A program made the position numbers and the translations under genes. Below are positions 50,701 through 59,936 of a DNA stretch of 64,000 bases, in pieces. Within the stretch, counting starts at the first letter, position 1. Every line of letters starts with the position of its first letter. The DNA is from Chondrus crispus (Eukaryota > Rhodophyta > Florideophyceae > Gigartinales > Gigartinaceae). The notes under the pieces were generated by a model. That model ran no database searches, had not been told where the DNA came from, and saw only the letters and a program-made list of their open reading frames with translations. Location: contig NW_005178987.1 of NCBI RefSeq assembly GCF_000350225.1, forward strand, positions 120,604 to 184,603, written 5' to 3'.

Positions 50701-52636
50701 AAGGGACATCTAGATCCACAACCTCAACTTCAGCAGCAATGAAATGATCTGCGTCGGCCGGTATGCGAATGAAGAGCGTTCCCAAACCCGTATACCTTTT
50801 CTCGCCGAACTTGTAAACTCTTTGCACGCTCGCCGTATCGACATGGAATGCTGTTCCAGAGAAATCACAGTATGCCATGGCTTGCTTCCTTCCGATTACG
50901 GACCTTTGAGCACCAGTATCGATACAGGCTCCGAGAAAAGGTGAAGCCTCCTTGTCTTCATGATTCAAGTTGACCATTACGTCCCGAGGGGACGAGCCGT
51001 CTTCGAAAACTGTGAAAAACTGGTCCTTGTCCTCGTTGGGCAGATCTTGCTCGCGTCTTTCTTCAACCGCGACAATATTGATACTAACTTCTGCCTGCGA
51101 GAGAAGTTCGTCAAACATTTCCCTGTCAGATAGAAGTCCTGAAGTGCCCAGGGAGTCGGCTTCACTCACATTGACAGACATGTCCAGCTGGTAACAAATT
51201 TCGGCGAGCACAAGATGCACGTTACCTCCAACTTTGCCTCGCTTCTTTTCGTAGTACTCGAGCTTGTTGGCTGCGGCTTTCTTCATGTTCAGGGGCATTG
51301 GGCATTTGCTGAGGGTATGATTTCGATCATCGCAATTGAAACATCCAGCAATTGACAATGGATCGAAAGACTTAGGTACGTACGAGCTCTTTCCGAAAGA
51401 TACGGCCTTACTCCCTCGACTGTTAACAAGGGACGGAGAACGGGCATATCTTCCTTGGCCAGTGTAGAAGATTCTTTCGCTCCCGTCATTTTCAGATGCC
51501 GTCTTGTTTCGGTGCAGCGTAATATTATCGCGGAGCTTAGCGATTTCCGCTTCCTTTTCTAGCTGCAATGCATTTTCTAGCTCTCTATACAGTTCTTCGA
51601 ATGTCAAGTTGTTGGTGGCAATCCTTGTTAGAGGATCCTTGGACCAGTCGAAGCCCACTACTGCTTGATGAAGAAATTCGATCTTGTGAGCTTCACCACG
51701 GTGCGATGCCGGTCCTTGGCGAGAGAGCTTGTTGATGATGTTGTGGACTTTTGCGAGAGCGTCGGAAATCTCAGCTCCATCGTCAACAAACTTCGAGATC
51801 CTTAGCGTGTTGAGATAATTCTTAACTTTGGTCTGGCGGACGGTAGAATTGTATTCCTTCTCAATTAAATCAACTGCTTGATTGAAGGACGTGGCATATC
51901 CATCAATCTTGTCCAAGTAGAATCGCTTGGCATCACCCCGGAGCATGTTGTGCATATATTGCAACTTTTGGGTGATGGAAAGGCCATAGTCACGAGCAAG
52001 TTGTTTGAACTCGTCAACGAATTCCATCCAACATTCGCCAATTGCACCGCTGAATTTCTTCTCTTTTTCCTTCAGCCTCATCGCCACGTTGTGGGCAATT
52101 TTGTCCATCGAAGAACTGCCGGAATGGCGCGACATCTCGACAGAGACAGCACCGGAGGCTGCGACTTGAGATCCGGGAGCTTGCTCACGATTTCGACGAC
52201 CCGCGGCAATGATTTCTTGAACAATATCAACAGCGGCTTGTTTGTCCTCCTGCTCCTCATAAATGTTGGATGCCAGGGTCATCATTATCCTCCGAGATGA
52301 ATGCTGCAGCATTGCTGCACCACGAGTGTCTAGGAACTTACGGAGCTCGGAGTAAACGGAAGGCAAACTTCGCAATTCCTTGCTGAATAAATGGCTCGGC
52401 GGAAACATGTCGGCAATTGAGCGTAGTAGAATATCGCCACTCTCCTCGGAACTTTGCAACAGACGAATAGAAGTGATGAAGCCTTTCTGTGTATCATTCA
52501 GCCCTTGAAAAACAGTGTCAGTCAACCCTTGCATGAAAGGCGGCTCTTGAGCATCAGCCAAACCGTCCCTTGATTGTCCGGCATCGCCTCCTGACATCTT
52601 GAAAAACACGAAGACAGTGCTCCACACCAACGGCAC
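47768..52636 (-). CDS. Copia gag-pol polyprotein
   Basis: A 1,622-codon frame. Approximate order: gag to residue 420; CFNCDDRNHTLSKC zinc knuckle near 430; aspartic protease (CIDTGAQRSVIG) near 575; integrase zinc-binding and DDE core (HADQGPQFKSRRW) about 710-900; reverse transcriptase about 1,120-1,400 (VFSHDVRQAYL-type core, GVYVDDSLLAGN); RNase H about 1,450-1,600 (VYTDASFGTNN). Integrase before reverse transcriptase defines Ty1/copia. Single-frame gag-pol, processed by its own protease, is common in plant and algal copia elements. Confidence 0.94.
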   Translation of the reverse strand: MPLVWSTVFVFFKMSGGDAGQSRDGLADAQEPPFMQGLTDTVFQGLNDTQKGFITSIRLLQSSEESGDILLRSIADMFPPSHLFSKELRSLPSVYSELRKFLDTRGAAMLQHSSRRIMMTLASNIYEEQEDKQAAVDIVQEIIAAGRRNREQAPGSQVAASGAVSVEMSRHSGSSSMDKIAHNVAMRLKEKEKKFSGAIGECWMEFVDEFKQLARDYGLSITQKLQYMHNMLRGDAKRFYLDKIDGYATSFNQAVDLIEKEYNSTVRQTKVKNYLNTLRISKFVDDGAEISDALAKVHNIINKLSRQGPASHRGEAHKIEFLHQAVVGFDWSKDPLTRIATNNLTFEELYRELENALQLEKEAEIAKLRDNITLHRNKTASENDGSERIFYTGQGRYARSPSLVNSRGSKAVSFGKSSYVPKSFDPLSIAGCFNCDDRNHTLSKCPMPLNMKKAAANKLEYYEKKRGKVGGNVHLVLAEICYQLDMSVNVSEADSLGTSGLLSDREMFDELLSQAEVSINIVAVEERREQDLPNEDKDQFFTVFEDGSSPRDVMVNLNHEDKEASPFLGACIDTGAQRSVIGRKQAMAYCDFSGTAFHVDTASVQRVYKFGEKRYTGLGTLFIRIPADADHFIAAEVEVVDLDVPFLIGLDFLVQHGMIIDTAHNLLISDLGGWQVTLISKRGHLFLEWTDEMLYTTEELRKMHRHFFHPKAERPYAVMRRSDPNSCAPDDLRDLQEISSSCDVCQRLSRAPSRFRVSLPMEKVVFNRILCVDIMYLDSSPVLHCVDRETKFNAAAFLPDETSETAWQTYQSIWSLPYVGHPEHMHADQGPQFKSRRWEGLCHLAGIDLTLSGVEEHNALGEGERYHSYLRSTYRKVKKDFPTLGNGYALQIAVKAVNDTAGPAGLVPTLLVFGVFPRALITTIELPKQKERMVAMQAARDGMARVIYKRRISTALRSNVPVGTSSDVCIGSNVLVYRESPVNEWTGPYQVRDVLGKHVFVDIKGRFVKFSIDKTKLYIENQNNPENDDRTVGAQCANVTSPTERIPSADDYAEALDGLLAALRKDMDSISLSAGETIENSEFFTDEVEAYMTKILCPDDPAADNEKFRQAKFSEVQGLKDRNTWTVVDRRELSKGANILGGRFVLTLKDYGTHNETPKARYVAQGHKDKEKEFLVHNTTNLRQRSIRIIVSFAAVKKYRIFSHDVRQAYLQSEEELTREIFVSPKKKDLQFFQISSDEVLALLKPLYGNGDAGDYWAVTFDKHAKKDLGMTPLLGDPSLYIIVPMGNRNCFQPDNEPEGCMGVYVDDSLLAGNETFQELSDATLQKFESRERKWDDLVFFGCTIETLDPGVFKISQPGYIAKLNLVPADATFDQYRSFRAEVAWATHTRPDISCCANRAAQVVAEPTGNVSEASVKLLNSAIKKTKSTPTLGLRYGKLQYSTLHLRVYTDASFGTNNDLTSQLGYLVLLCDAENNCHILDFSSKKCKRVVRSILGGEVYAFTKGFDCAYMTKHDLEVLYGKKIQLQMRTDSKQMFDVVTKASSTSERRLMIDISATREAYNANEISNVGLVRSEHNVADGLTKPKFCRALDDLLRTGLDNNPVQQWVIRTAPRSSLKWREC

Positions 52637-53062
52637 GACACCCCGTCAGCTCACCCGTTCGGAATTCACCAGGCTTTTACACCAAACACCGTTATCCGCC
52701 CCGAAGGACCGGTGGGGCTCCAGCAACGAGCTCGCCTTGGTTCAAGTCGCCAACCTAGCGTCCCCGGAAAGCCGGATCAACCGTTTCAGGTAGTAAAGCG
52801 CGTCAACGAGCAATCGCAATGTCCGTCAGCAGCCTGATAATGTGTTAGTGGATGCTTCGCTAGCGTTGGGGCTGGGCGTCGCCGTCGTCGAGACGTGGTT
52901 AATCACAAAAACCTAGTCCGCACCCTGATAATCTCGTGTCACAATCGGGCAAAAAAAATGAATGTAAAACAAGTACAGTAACTTTGGCTGTTCCAATGTT
53001 GTCGCTTATTGGCTAAGCGAGTAAATATCGTTTGAAATCCCAGTGATTCGGTAATTCATGAA
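52637..53062. other. Leader of the copia element
   Basis: About 430 bp between the coding frame and the 5' LTR, where such elements carry the primer-binding site and packaging signals. I could not match the primer-binding site to a particular tRNA. Confidence 0.6.
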
Positions 53063-53459
53063 TGTGAAAATACTGAGGAAAAATTAACAGAGAAATAAGC
53101 ACCGACGGACGGTACCCCTTTAATCACCCTTGTCTTCCGACGAACGGAACTTTTGACCTCGAGGATGGCTGAGATTCTTCTCTGTGTGCTGCTCCCTTCT
53201 TTCCTCTACTAGGAAGTGGGGAGCTGCTTTTATACTACCCCAATACACCCGGTGATGTGCTAAATACTCCTCGTGAGGACGAATTCATCGTATCTTAAAA
53301 AGGGATCGATGAAGTCCGTAGAAAGAAGTATACAAATTAAGCTCAAATATAAAAGTGAATGGCCAAATGGCCACTCACTTACTGCATACATACATATGCA
53401 GCAACAATACTACTGTAACAAGGCAGACCCACACTTGTACGGGCGTCTTCATTTCAACA
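53063..53459 (-). repeat. 5' LTR of the copia element
   Basis: 397 bp, same sequence as 47,377-47,773 by eye. Confidence 0.95.
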
Positions 53460-53695
53460 TAGGGGGTGTCGGAATGAAGACATTCGATGTTACAGACAGG
53501 CAGCTTGGCGACGAATGGTGGCGCCCATGACACGGCCACCCGCCGGCGCACTGCCTGCCATCTGTCCACGTGGCAGTATGATAAATGCGTGCCAAAGCAC
53601 TTCACCTAGCACTATTCGGAGGGTTGCACTATTCAAAGTGGCACTATATCGCGACCCCCCTGTATGTTTTAACACAAACACCTCCATGTACTGTA

Positions 53696-54187
53696 CTATT
53701 AGGAATGCTGTAAGCCCAGCACCCAAGGATGCACACTGCGCAGGAAAGGGCGCGCGCGGGACTTGCGCTTGGAGGACAGGGCGAAGCGAAGCGCGCGGCA
53801 TTGCGTTTGGACGACGACGGGCCAAAGAAAGGCGCGCGGGCGGAGCTTGAACCGCAATCGGAGGCGAGCAAGGGCAGGCGCGGGCCAACGGAAGGCGCGC
53901 AAGGAGATCGTGAACCGCAAGCGGAGGACTGGGCGCAGGAATGGGCCAAGAGAAGACTGGCGGGCTACGTGCAAGGGTTGCGATCGGGGGTAGTGGTAGT
54001 TTATAGCGAGCAGCGGGGAGTACATAAGCGGTAGTTGGGGGCGTAGAAAAAGGGGGAGGCAGGCATCGAGTGGATTTCTCGACAAGGAGCTCAAGTGGAC
54101 TCTTGAGTTTTTGACGCCTGGCCTCCCGCCGAAAGGAGGTAAAAGATTTTCTCGGCAATCACTGTGTCTCAGGACGAGCCACAACAG
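53696..54187. mobile_element. 492-bp insertion with decayed GC-rich minisatellite (copy B only)
   Basis: Copy A has the uninterrupted site (TACTGTACAGTAATGACGGG near 23,242), so this is an insertion, apparently with a TA duplication. The ends (CTATTAGG... and, inverted, CTGTTGTGG...) form at best a weak TIR. The middle has about 60-bp degenerate repeats around GGCCAA.GGAAGGCGCGC and GAACCGCAA.CGGAGG. Open frames through the repeat on both strands are compositional. Confidence 0.7.
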
Positions 54188-54371
54188 TACAGTAATGACG
54201 GGACCGATAATATTTCACAATTGTTTTCCTTGTCACAAAAACGGTGAGCGCATGAAGAAACTCTGGATTTATCGTCACGGAATCAACATTGCATTGAGTG
54301 GCCAAACGACCGAATGCAGTGTCGGGAGACCGCAAGCCGGGCTGTCCGGAGGGGTTGTTGACGCGTGGGTA

Positions 54372-56368
54372 CAGTGATCTCTCGATAAGCGAAACCAGTA
54401 CGGGAGAACCCCTCCGGTTCCGCTTAAAGGGGGGTTCCGCTTATCGAAGTATATCATACCGAGCACTGTTCACCAATCATTTCACATCTTCATAATTTTA
54501 TTTAAAAAAGCTATCGATGGTCGTTTGCTGCATAGACTGCGTATAGTACAGACGTACCGCGGCCTGCATTTTGCGCGCAGTCCGCAGAAAATCTGCACCT
54601 CCCTCACCCGTACTTTCTGCGATGCGCTTTGTTAAAGCTAGCGCCCTGAGCTGCTCCTTTCCGCACGGCAGTTCGGCACAGCCATCCACACTTTCGTCAC
54701 TGCTATTCTCTTTTTCTCTGCTGACCACGTCAGCAATATTTTCATCTCTCCGAAGCTCTGTGCATTCGTCCTCACCCTCAGCATTAGGTAAATCTGCAAT
54801 AGAAATACGTCTTCCAACAGGCACTAATTCCTCCATTTGCCGCTCAACCTCTTGCACCAAGCCACTCTCGTCATCCACTAGATCAATCATAGGCTCGGCC
54901 TCAATTAACCTTGTGTGACGCCAGCAATTTGCAATAACATCTGATGGCAGATCCTCCCAACACATCTTAAACCGTCGCATAGCTGTTAGAACGTTAACTT
55001 TGTAGATTTGTTTTGCTTCTGTATCAATGTTGTCCAGTGCACGATCCATTTGCCGGCGCCTGTATCGAAGTTTTAAAGCCGCAATTATGTCTCCATCAAG
55101 AGGTTAGATTTTAGAGGTGCAATTTATGGCAACAACACGACCCTCACATTAGGGAGAGGTGGCAAGTTAGTCTCACTCCCATGCGCGGAGCAATTAACAA
55201 TTAAAAGCAGAACATTCCTCCCCGGCGTTTTGGAGACATACACCTGAAACCGCAGTAGCCAATCATTAAATAATTTGGCAGTCATCAAAGCCTTCTTATT
55301 GGATTAATAATCGAAACCAAGCTCCGCAGCACATTTTTTGTTAAAAGCTCGAGGATTTTTTGATTTTCCGACGACCATAATTTCGATTTTTCAGACCCGT
55401 CTGCGTTACAGAAAGGCTCGAATGTTAGCCTGTCTTTTGCTTTTTGGCGCCCTGGCACTCGAGAATTTGAAATGGTTGTGCCAGGAGCTAAACAGTAGAA
55501 TAGACCACATTCATCAGCATTAAAAAAAAATTGGCTGGTAACCAGAGAGAATATTCTTAATTTTTGGAAGTTCCTCGTCCAACAGCTCATGATCCACGTC
55601 ACCGGACTCCCCATAAGACCGAAACACACGCAGCGCCACCTGCGCTTGAATTTTTCCAGCCACCCTTCGGAAAATATTAAATGTGTCTGCTCATTTTCGG
55701 CAATTTTTTCATTGGTTATGGCCTGAATTTGTTTCGCTTTTTGACGAATCATATCCCCATTGATGTTGATTCTTGCCACCTGTTTTGCACAAACCCACTC
55801 ATACAGGATCTGCTCCAATCCGTGATTTTTCCCCTTTTTGCCACGAATGATTTTGGCAATTGCCTTGTCTGACTGTGCCAGCAATGTTGTGGAATCATTC
55901 AAGATTCGGGACATCACTGCCTTGCCGGGAGGTTTTGTTAATTTAAAATTTTTTGTGCCCATTGAGCCAGTTCACATTGAGAGCAGTTTTTCCCTTGTTG
56001 CTGTCGTGCCACTTTGTCCTCGCAAATTTTTTTCCTTTGAAGAAAAGAGAGCACAGTGGAAGGCATGGTTCCTGGAAAAGCTTTTTTGAAACACTTGTGC
56101 TTACTGCTTTCTGCAGCCATGAGCTGATGTTGTTGTCGCATATACATTTACTATTTCTTGTACTGTAATGGGCTTTTTTGGTAACTGGAACTTATTTAAC
56201 GGTCGTTTTTTGGACCAACAGCAACATTTTCGGGTTCCGCTTAACGGGCAGTGGAACGTTTCTATTTTTTAGTTAAATTTGCTGTGCGTCGAACAGGAGG
56301 GAAGGGACTTTGTTCCGTTTATTGGGGTGTTCCTCTTATCGCATGTTCCGCTTATCGAGAGATCACTG
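54372..56368 (-). mobile_element. pogo/Tigger-type DNA transposon (copy B only)
   Basis: A 1,997-bp element has 20-bp perfect TIRs CAGTGATCTCTCGATAAGCG flanked by TA. Copy A gives the empty site (GGGTACAGGGTTAA near 23,430). GGTTCCGCTTA motifs recur just inside both ends. The transposase gene inside is on the minus strand and damaged, so the copy cannot mobilise itself now. Confidence 0.93.
54498..56147 (-). pseudogene. pogo/Tigger transposase, degenerate, with C-terminal PIP box
   Basis: Reading 3' to 5' on the plus strand: a CENP-B-type N-terminal helix-turn-helix (LTKPPGKAVMSRILNDS), a second DNA-binding part (INGDMIRQKAKQI, FSEGWLEKFKRR), the first catalytic Asp in FNADECGLFY, a second catalytic block LLLIVNCSAH where Val (GTT) replaces the usual Asp, a third block with PLDGD, and the YKVNVLTAMRRFKMCWEDL helix. 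The protein ends QTTIDSFFK, a PCNA-binding PIP box, known from Drosophila pogo. Frame changes near 55,975 and 55,110, an early stop near 55,100 and the Asp-to-Val change mean it is inactive. Longest intact pieces: 55,285-55,962 and 54,498-55,049. Confidence 0.9.
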
Positions 56369-56408
56369 TACAGGGTTAACAAATACAGAGTAAAATCTCG
56401 ATACAGTA

Positions 56409-57098
56409 ACGTTGTCCGTAAAATAACGCGTTGTTTTTCCATTTGCCCACAAACTCGCTGGACGTAAAGTAAACCCGAGTATGAAAATTCCACCACGAGT
56501 TTTGCGGACTGACCTCCAGCAAGGTACCTGCCCCGCAACAAACGCAAGTCTGGTACATCGTTGTGCCGTCCGACGGATCACGTGCACCTGGGCGAATACT
56601 CGCTGAAGCGAATATTGTAGCTCGCCACAAGGATAGAATAGTTCTCAGTCGAAAGGGCGATGTGTTTCGTCTTCTTGACGGGCTGAGTGGGGCCGTTTAG
56701 AGAGGACTACTTTTTTGAAGCTTCTACATGTCTCTGTCTTCTGCGATTGCTTTAGCGGCATATGTGGCAGATCTTGTGGTGCTTCGATCCGTTGATGGAC
56801 TCTGGGTAGAAGAACTGATAGGGGCGTCCATGACGCAAACCGGTACGAACCGTGCAGTATGAGACTCGTTTGTGCTGATGAGAGAGCGGAAACCCCACTT
56901 CGTTTTCCTTCAAGACGAGTCGATCCGGCACTGCCGTACAGTAATCAGGCGGATGTGAAAATTCGTGGAAAACTCACATGTCCCGAGTTTTCGGTTGCTG
57001 TGAGTTTTGCAAAACTCGTTGTCTGAAAATTTTGCAATCAGAAAATCCGAGCAAACTCGCGACCAAAACACGAGTTTTCGCGACTTTACGGACAACAT
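56409..57098. mobile_element. TIR element (ACGTTGTCCGTAAA ends, copy B)
   Basis: 690-bp counterpart of 23,470-24,157, flanked by TA. The right terminus has one base change (ACAACAT for ACAACGT). Confidence 0.75.
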
Positions 57099-57649
57099 TA
57101 ATGGTTGGTTATCTTCGAAAATGAACCCTCCGACCTTGTCACTTTCACTGTAAACCGTTGCATACAGCTTGCAAATATGTCAGATCGTGACGCTGAACTG
57201 ACCCTTTCTTAACCGGCGTGACTCAGACATTCGCTCAGGCATTTAGACAGACCTGCACCGCACACGCCCTCACCTGAACCGCACACGTATGCGTATGAAT
57301 GGATACAGTAGACACAGTAGATGCTCGAGGGTCTGCAACCAGGACATAAGGATCCGCCACACTGTACAAGCACATCACTGCCCTCAAGCCCTTATGAAGC
57401 CATCGGACTCAGCCTGATTGCAACTCCTTATCAAAGAGCGATAGGATTGTGCTTAAAGTTCTCCGTACGGCACTGGGAAGAGCGCACCACGCGCTGTTTC
57501 TACCACAGCGAACTGGGTGTTATTATTTAGAATGTTGATGGTCTCCAGAATCTAGCAAAATCTATGGGTTGTTTGCTCGCAGAGAGATTTATCAGTCGGC
57601 AGTTGGATATCATGATATCATCTAGGGCAGCGGCCAGATCCCGACTATG

Positions 57650-57974
57650 AAACGCGTTTTGTGAAACTTCACAAACCAATACTACTATGTGAATGTTCAC
57701 AAACGCATGATGTTTTGTGAAACTTCACGAACCAGTTCTACTATGTGAATGTTCACAGAAGCATGGTGTTTTGTGAAACTTCACAAACCAATTGTACTAT
57801 GTGAACGTTCACAAAAGCATGGTGTTTTGTGAAACATCACAAACCATTTGTGCTATGTGAATGTCCACAAAAGCACAGTGTTTTGTGAAACTTCACAAAC
57901 CAATTGTAATATGTGAACGTTCACACGGTGTTTTGTGCAACTTCACAAACCAGTTCCACTATGTAATTTTTCAC
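57650..57974. repeat. 56-bp minisatellite of palindromic units
   Basis: About six tandem units of 56 bp. Each unit has an imperfect dyad TTTTGTGAAACTTCACAAA and a second dyad TGTGAACGTTCACA (perfect in two units). It lies about 200 bp upstream of the tyrosine-recombinase start and just outside the right edge of copy B. Spacing and symmetry are suggestive of protein-binding sites, but no function is shown. Confidence 0.93.
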
Positions 57975-58175
57975 CAAGGCCGGGCACTCGGTTGTCCGTC
58001 CTCATGCGCCCCGCCGTCATCGCCAAGGCCGCGCACTCCAACCAATTGGGCTGCACCTGTGCAACATCCCTTCTCCTCACAATTATATCTCTCCTGTGTA
58101 CTATCTGCGGTGCACCGTGTGCATCCCACGCCAAGTTCTTTTCCCGCGTTCACCGTTTTGTGTGGAGAACAATCA

Positions 58176-59279
58176 ATGGGTAAGCATCCAGGTCGCGGTG
58201 CAAGAACTACCTCCCTGTTTACAAAGCAGCCCCTTCTGGATTGGCATCAGCTCATATCTTCTGCGTCCAGCAAATCGACACTTTCGAACGTGAAAAGAGC
58301 GCAAAAGCTCTTACAAAATTTCGCTGGTGTTCACGGCGCTCGCGATCCCCTTGGTGTCGATCCTCAATCTTCGAAACTAGTTCTAAACCGCATTTCATAG
58401 TACTGCAAATTTGGAACGCCTTTTGCACTCCGGGATGATGCCATGGGAGCTATCGTCCAAGGTCTCAGGATTTTTTATTCGGAGCACGGCCACACAGGAA
58501 ACTGGACTATCAACTATACAACCAACCAAGCGCACGGCAATCCGTTGAACGGAAATCCAGACATCAGCTCTCTGCGCCGTGCGCATAGAGTTAACTTGTC
58601 CAGATTGGGGAACGTTGCCTTAAAAGCAGGCCCTGTAACTGCAGCCATAATTTGTGATCATGCGGAATGGTTCTGGTTTTCTTTCCCAGATACGAAAAGC
58701 AGTAATCATGTCAGGGACTGCCAACTGCACGCAATCTTAGTTCTCGGTATTCATCTCGGACTGAGATTCGACGAGGTCGGCAAAATCAAAGTTGAGTACA
58801 TTTCAGTCACTTCTACAGATGTTGCTCTTACGATTACCGAAGCAATTAAGAACTCCACTGTACAACGAAACTACACACTAGAAGAGTGGCCTGGAAATAC
58901 TGTTTTACGACATTCACTTTACATGGATCCGTTTGTCGCACTTTTCACCTGGCTAAGGATTCGGGGACCGGTTCCAGGGCCGTTGTTTTGCTATATATCA
59001 GAAACAAAGGCTGGTGTTAAGCTAATGACGTCCAGACCACTAACTTCCGTGAAGTTTGTAACACTTTTCAGGGATAGGTTGGCTCGAATTGGGATTGGGC
59101 CTGCAGACTTAGTCATGTACTCAGGGCACTCAATTAAGCGTAGATCGGTACAACTATATCTCTCACTCGACCTCCGGGATGAGAATATCATAGAGAAATT
59201 GCAGATGACTGGCCTAAATGCATACATGAACTACTGTGCTGCTTACAACGACTGCTCACCGAAACAGTTTGTAGTGTAA
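58176..59279 (+). CDS. Tyrosine recombinase (Crypton-like), with one in-frame TAG
   Basis: From MGKHPGRGARTTS the frame runs to a TAG at 58,398-58,400 and continues in the same frame (MGAIVQGLRIFYSEHG at 58,443) to the TAA at 59,277. The C-terminal part has the integrase fold: HAILVLGIHLGLRFDEV with the first catalytic Arg, SGHSIKRRS (His-x-x-Lys-Arg where His-x-x-Arg is usual), and NAYMNY with the nucleophile Tyr. The family cuts and rejoins DNA through a 3'-phosphotyrosine. No reverse transcriptase is adjacent, so a Crypton-type DNA transposon or a captured recombinase fits better than DIRS. The TAG and the Lys suggest a decaying copy. The stop codon lies at the start of an LTR-like repeat. 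Confidence 0.72.
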
Positions 59280-59936
59280 TCACCCCCAACGACGAGGGGG
59301 GTGAGCTCACTCAGTACTGGTACTGACAGTTCGGAAAGACCCCGATCGGCGGGAAGATAGAGGCACGGCCCACCCACGGTACCGAGCACGGGTTCGAGGT
59401 AGCGGTGGTAGGGCGGGATCGGGGAGGACACGCGCAAGCGCGAGCGGTTCTACGCCTCGACGCCCCGGAGCGGTACTGGGTGACGATCCAGTACCGACGG
59501 GCGGAGGCGGAGCCGGCTCGTGGGCGTGCTGCGCGCGTCCTCAACCCGCGCGCGGTGCTACTCCTAGGTAAAACGGACGGAAATACCTGAGAGTAAGCGG
59601 GCGGACCAAGGTGGAGGATCCTTGACAAAGTCCGTTCTTGTCCCCCCTCCACCGCCGTCGGTCCGCTCCATATTTAATATACAAAGTAATCTATGATACT
59701 ACTACAGTACAGTAATGCAGGTCGGTCTGCACTGTAATACTGTCAGCCATCGGGCTGACACTACACGTGGACACGCGCCCTCTTACACGTGGGGTGCGCG
59801 TGTACACGTAGGGTAGTACTATAGAGCATTGGGCTCTACAGTAGCTAAATAATTCTGGATTCTAACCTAAATATAGACCCCCAAGGGGGGGGTTATGCTA
59901 CACGGTCTCCCCCTCAAGGGTGAACGTCCGCGTTCA
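59270..59936 (+). repeat. LTR-like direct repeat, copy 1
   Basis: Starts TGTAGTGTAATCACCCCC and aligns in order with 61,905-62,622. Shared blocks include CGACGCCCCGG.GCGGTACTGG, CCATATTTAATATACAAA, ACTGTAATACTGTCAGCCAT and AACGTCCGCGT. A TG start, CA end and similar word usage suggest an LTR of the same broad group as the chromovirus. Flanks do not give a shared target duplication with copy 2, so the two are probably separate remnants. Confidence 0.65.

Larger units (their letters stand above)
47377..53459 (-). mobile_element. Ty1/copia LTR retrotransposon (looks whole, young)
   Basis: A 6,083-bp element on the minus strand has two 397-bp LTRs that look identical by eye and a 5-bp target duplication TAGGG. 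Copy A shows the empty site (GGTAGGGGGTGTCGG near 23,010). One long frame carries gag, zinc knuckle, protease, integrase, reverse transcriptase and RNase H in copia order. It looks whole, and the LTR identity with its absence from copy A makes it younger than the segmental duplication. Confidence 0.96.
46520..53662. mobile_element. CAATAGTGCCA TIR element, copy B, split by copia
   Basis: Same element as 22,170-23,216. The left part is 46,520-47,376 and the right part 53,460-53,662, separated by the copia insertion at 47,377-53,459. It also carries a 54-bp perfect palindrome not present in A. Confidence 0.78.
38526..57575. repeat. Segmental duplication, copy B
   Basis: Same content and orientation as copy A, enlarged by four insertions: the TIR element at 43,545, copia at 47,377, a 492-bp piece at 53,696 and pogo at 54,372. 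Between insertions the offset to A stays constant for kilobases, so there are few small indels. Both BI-1 genes remain intact. Confidence 0.93.

Noticed and set aside
53490-54158. 222-codon Pro/Arg-rich ORF on the minus strand
   Set aside because: It reads through the GC-rich minisatellite and across the insertion boundary, so it is compositional.
57650-57974. CRISPR-like array
   Set aside because: The 56-bp units are contiguous with no unique spacers, and the genome is eukaryotic; it is a minisatellite.
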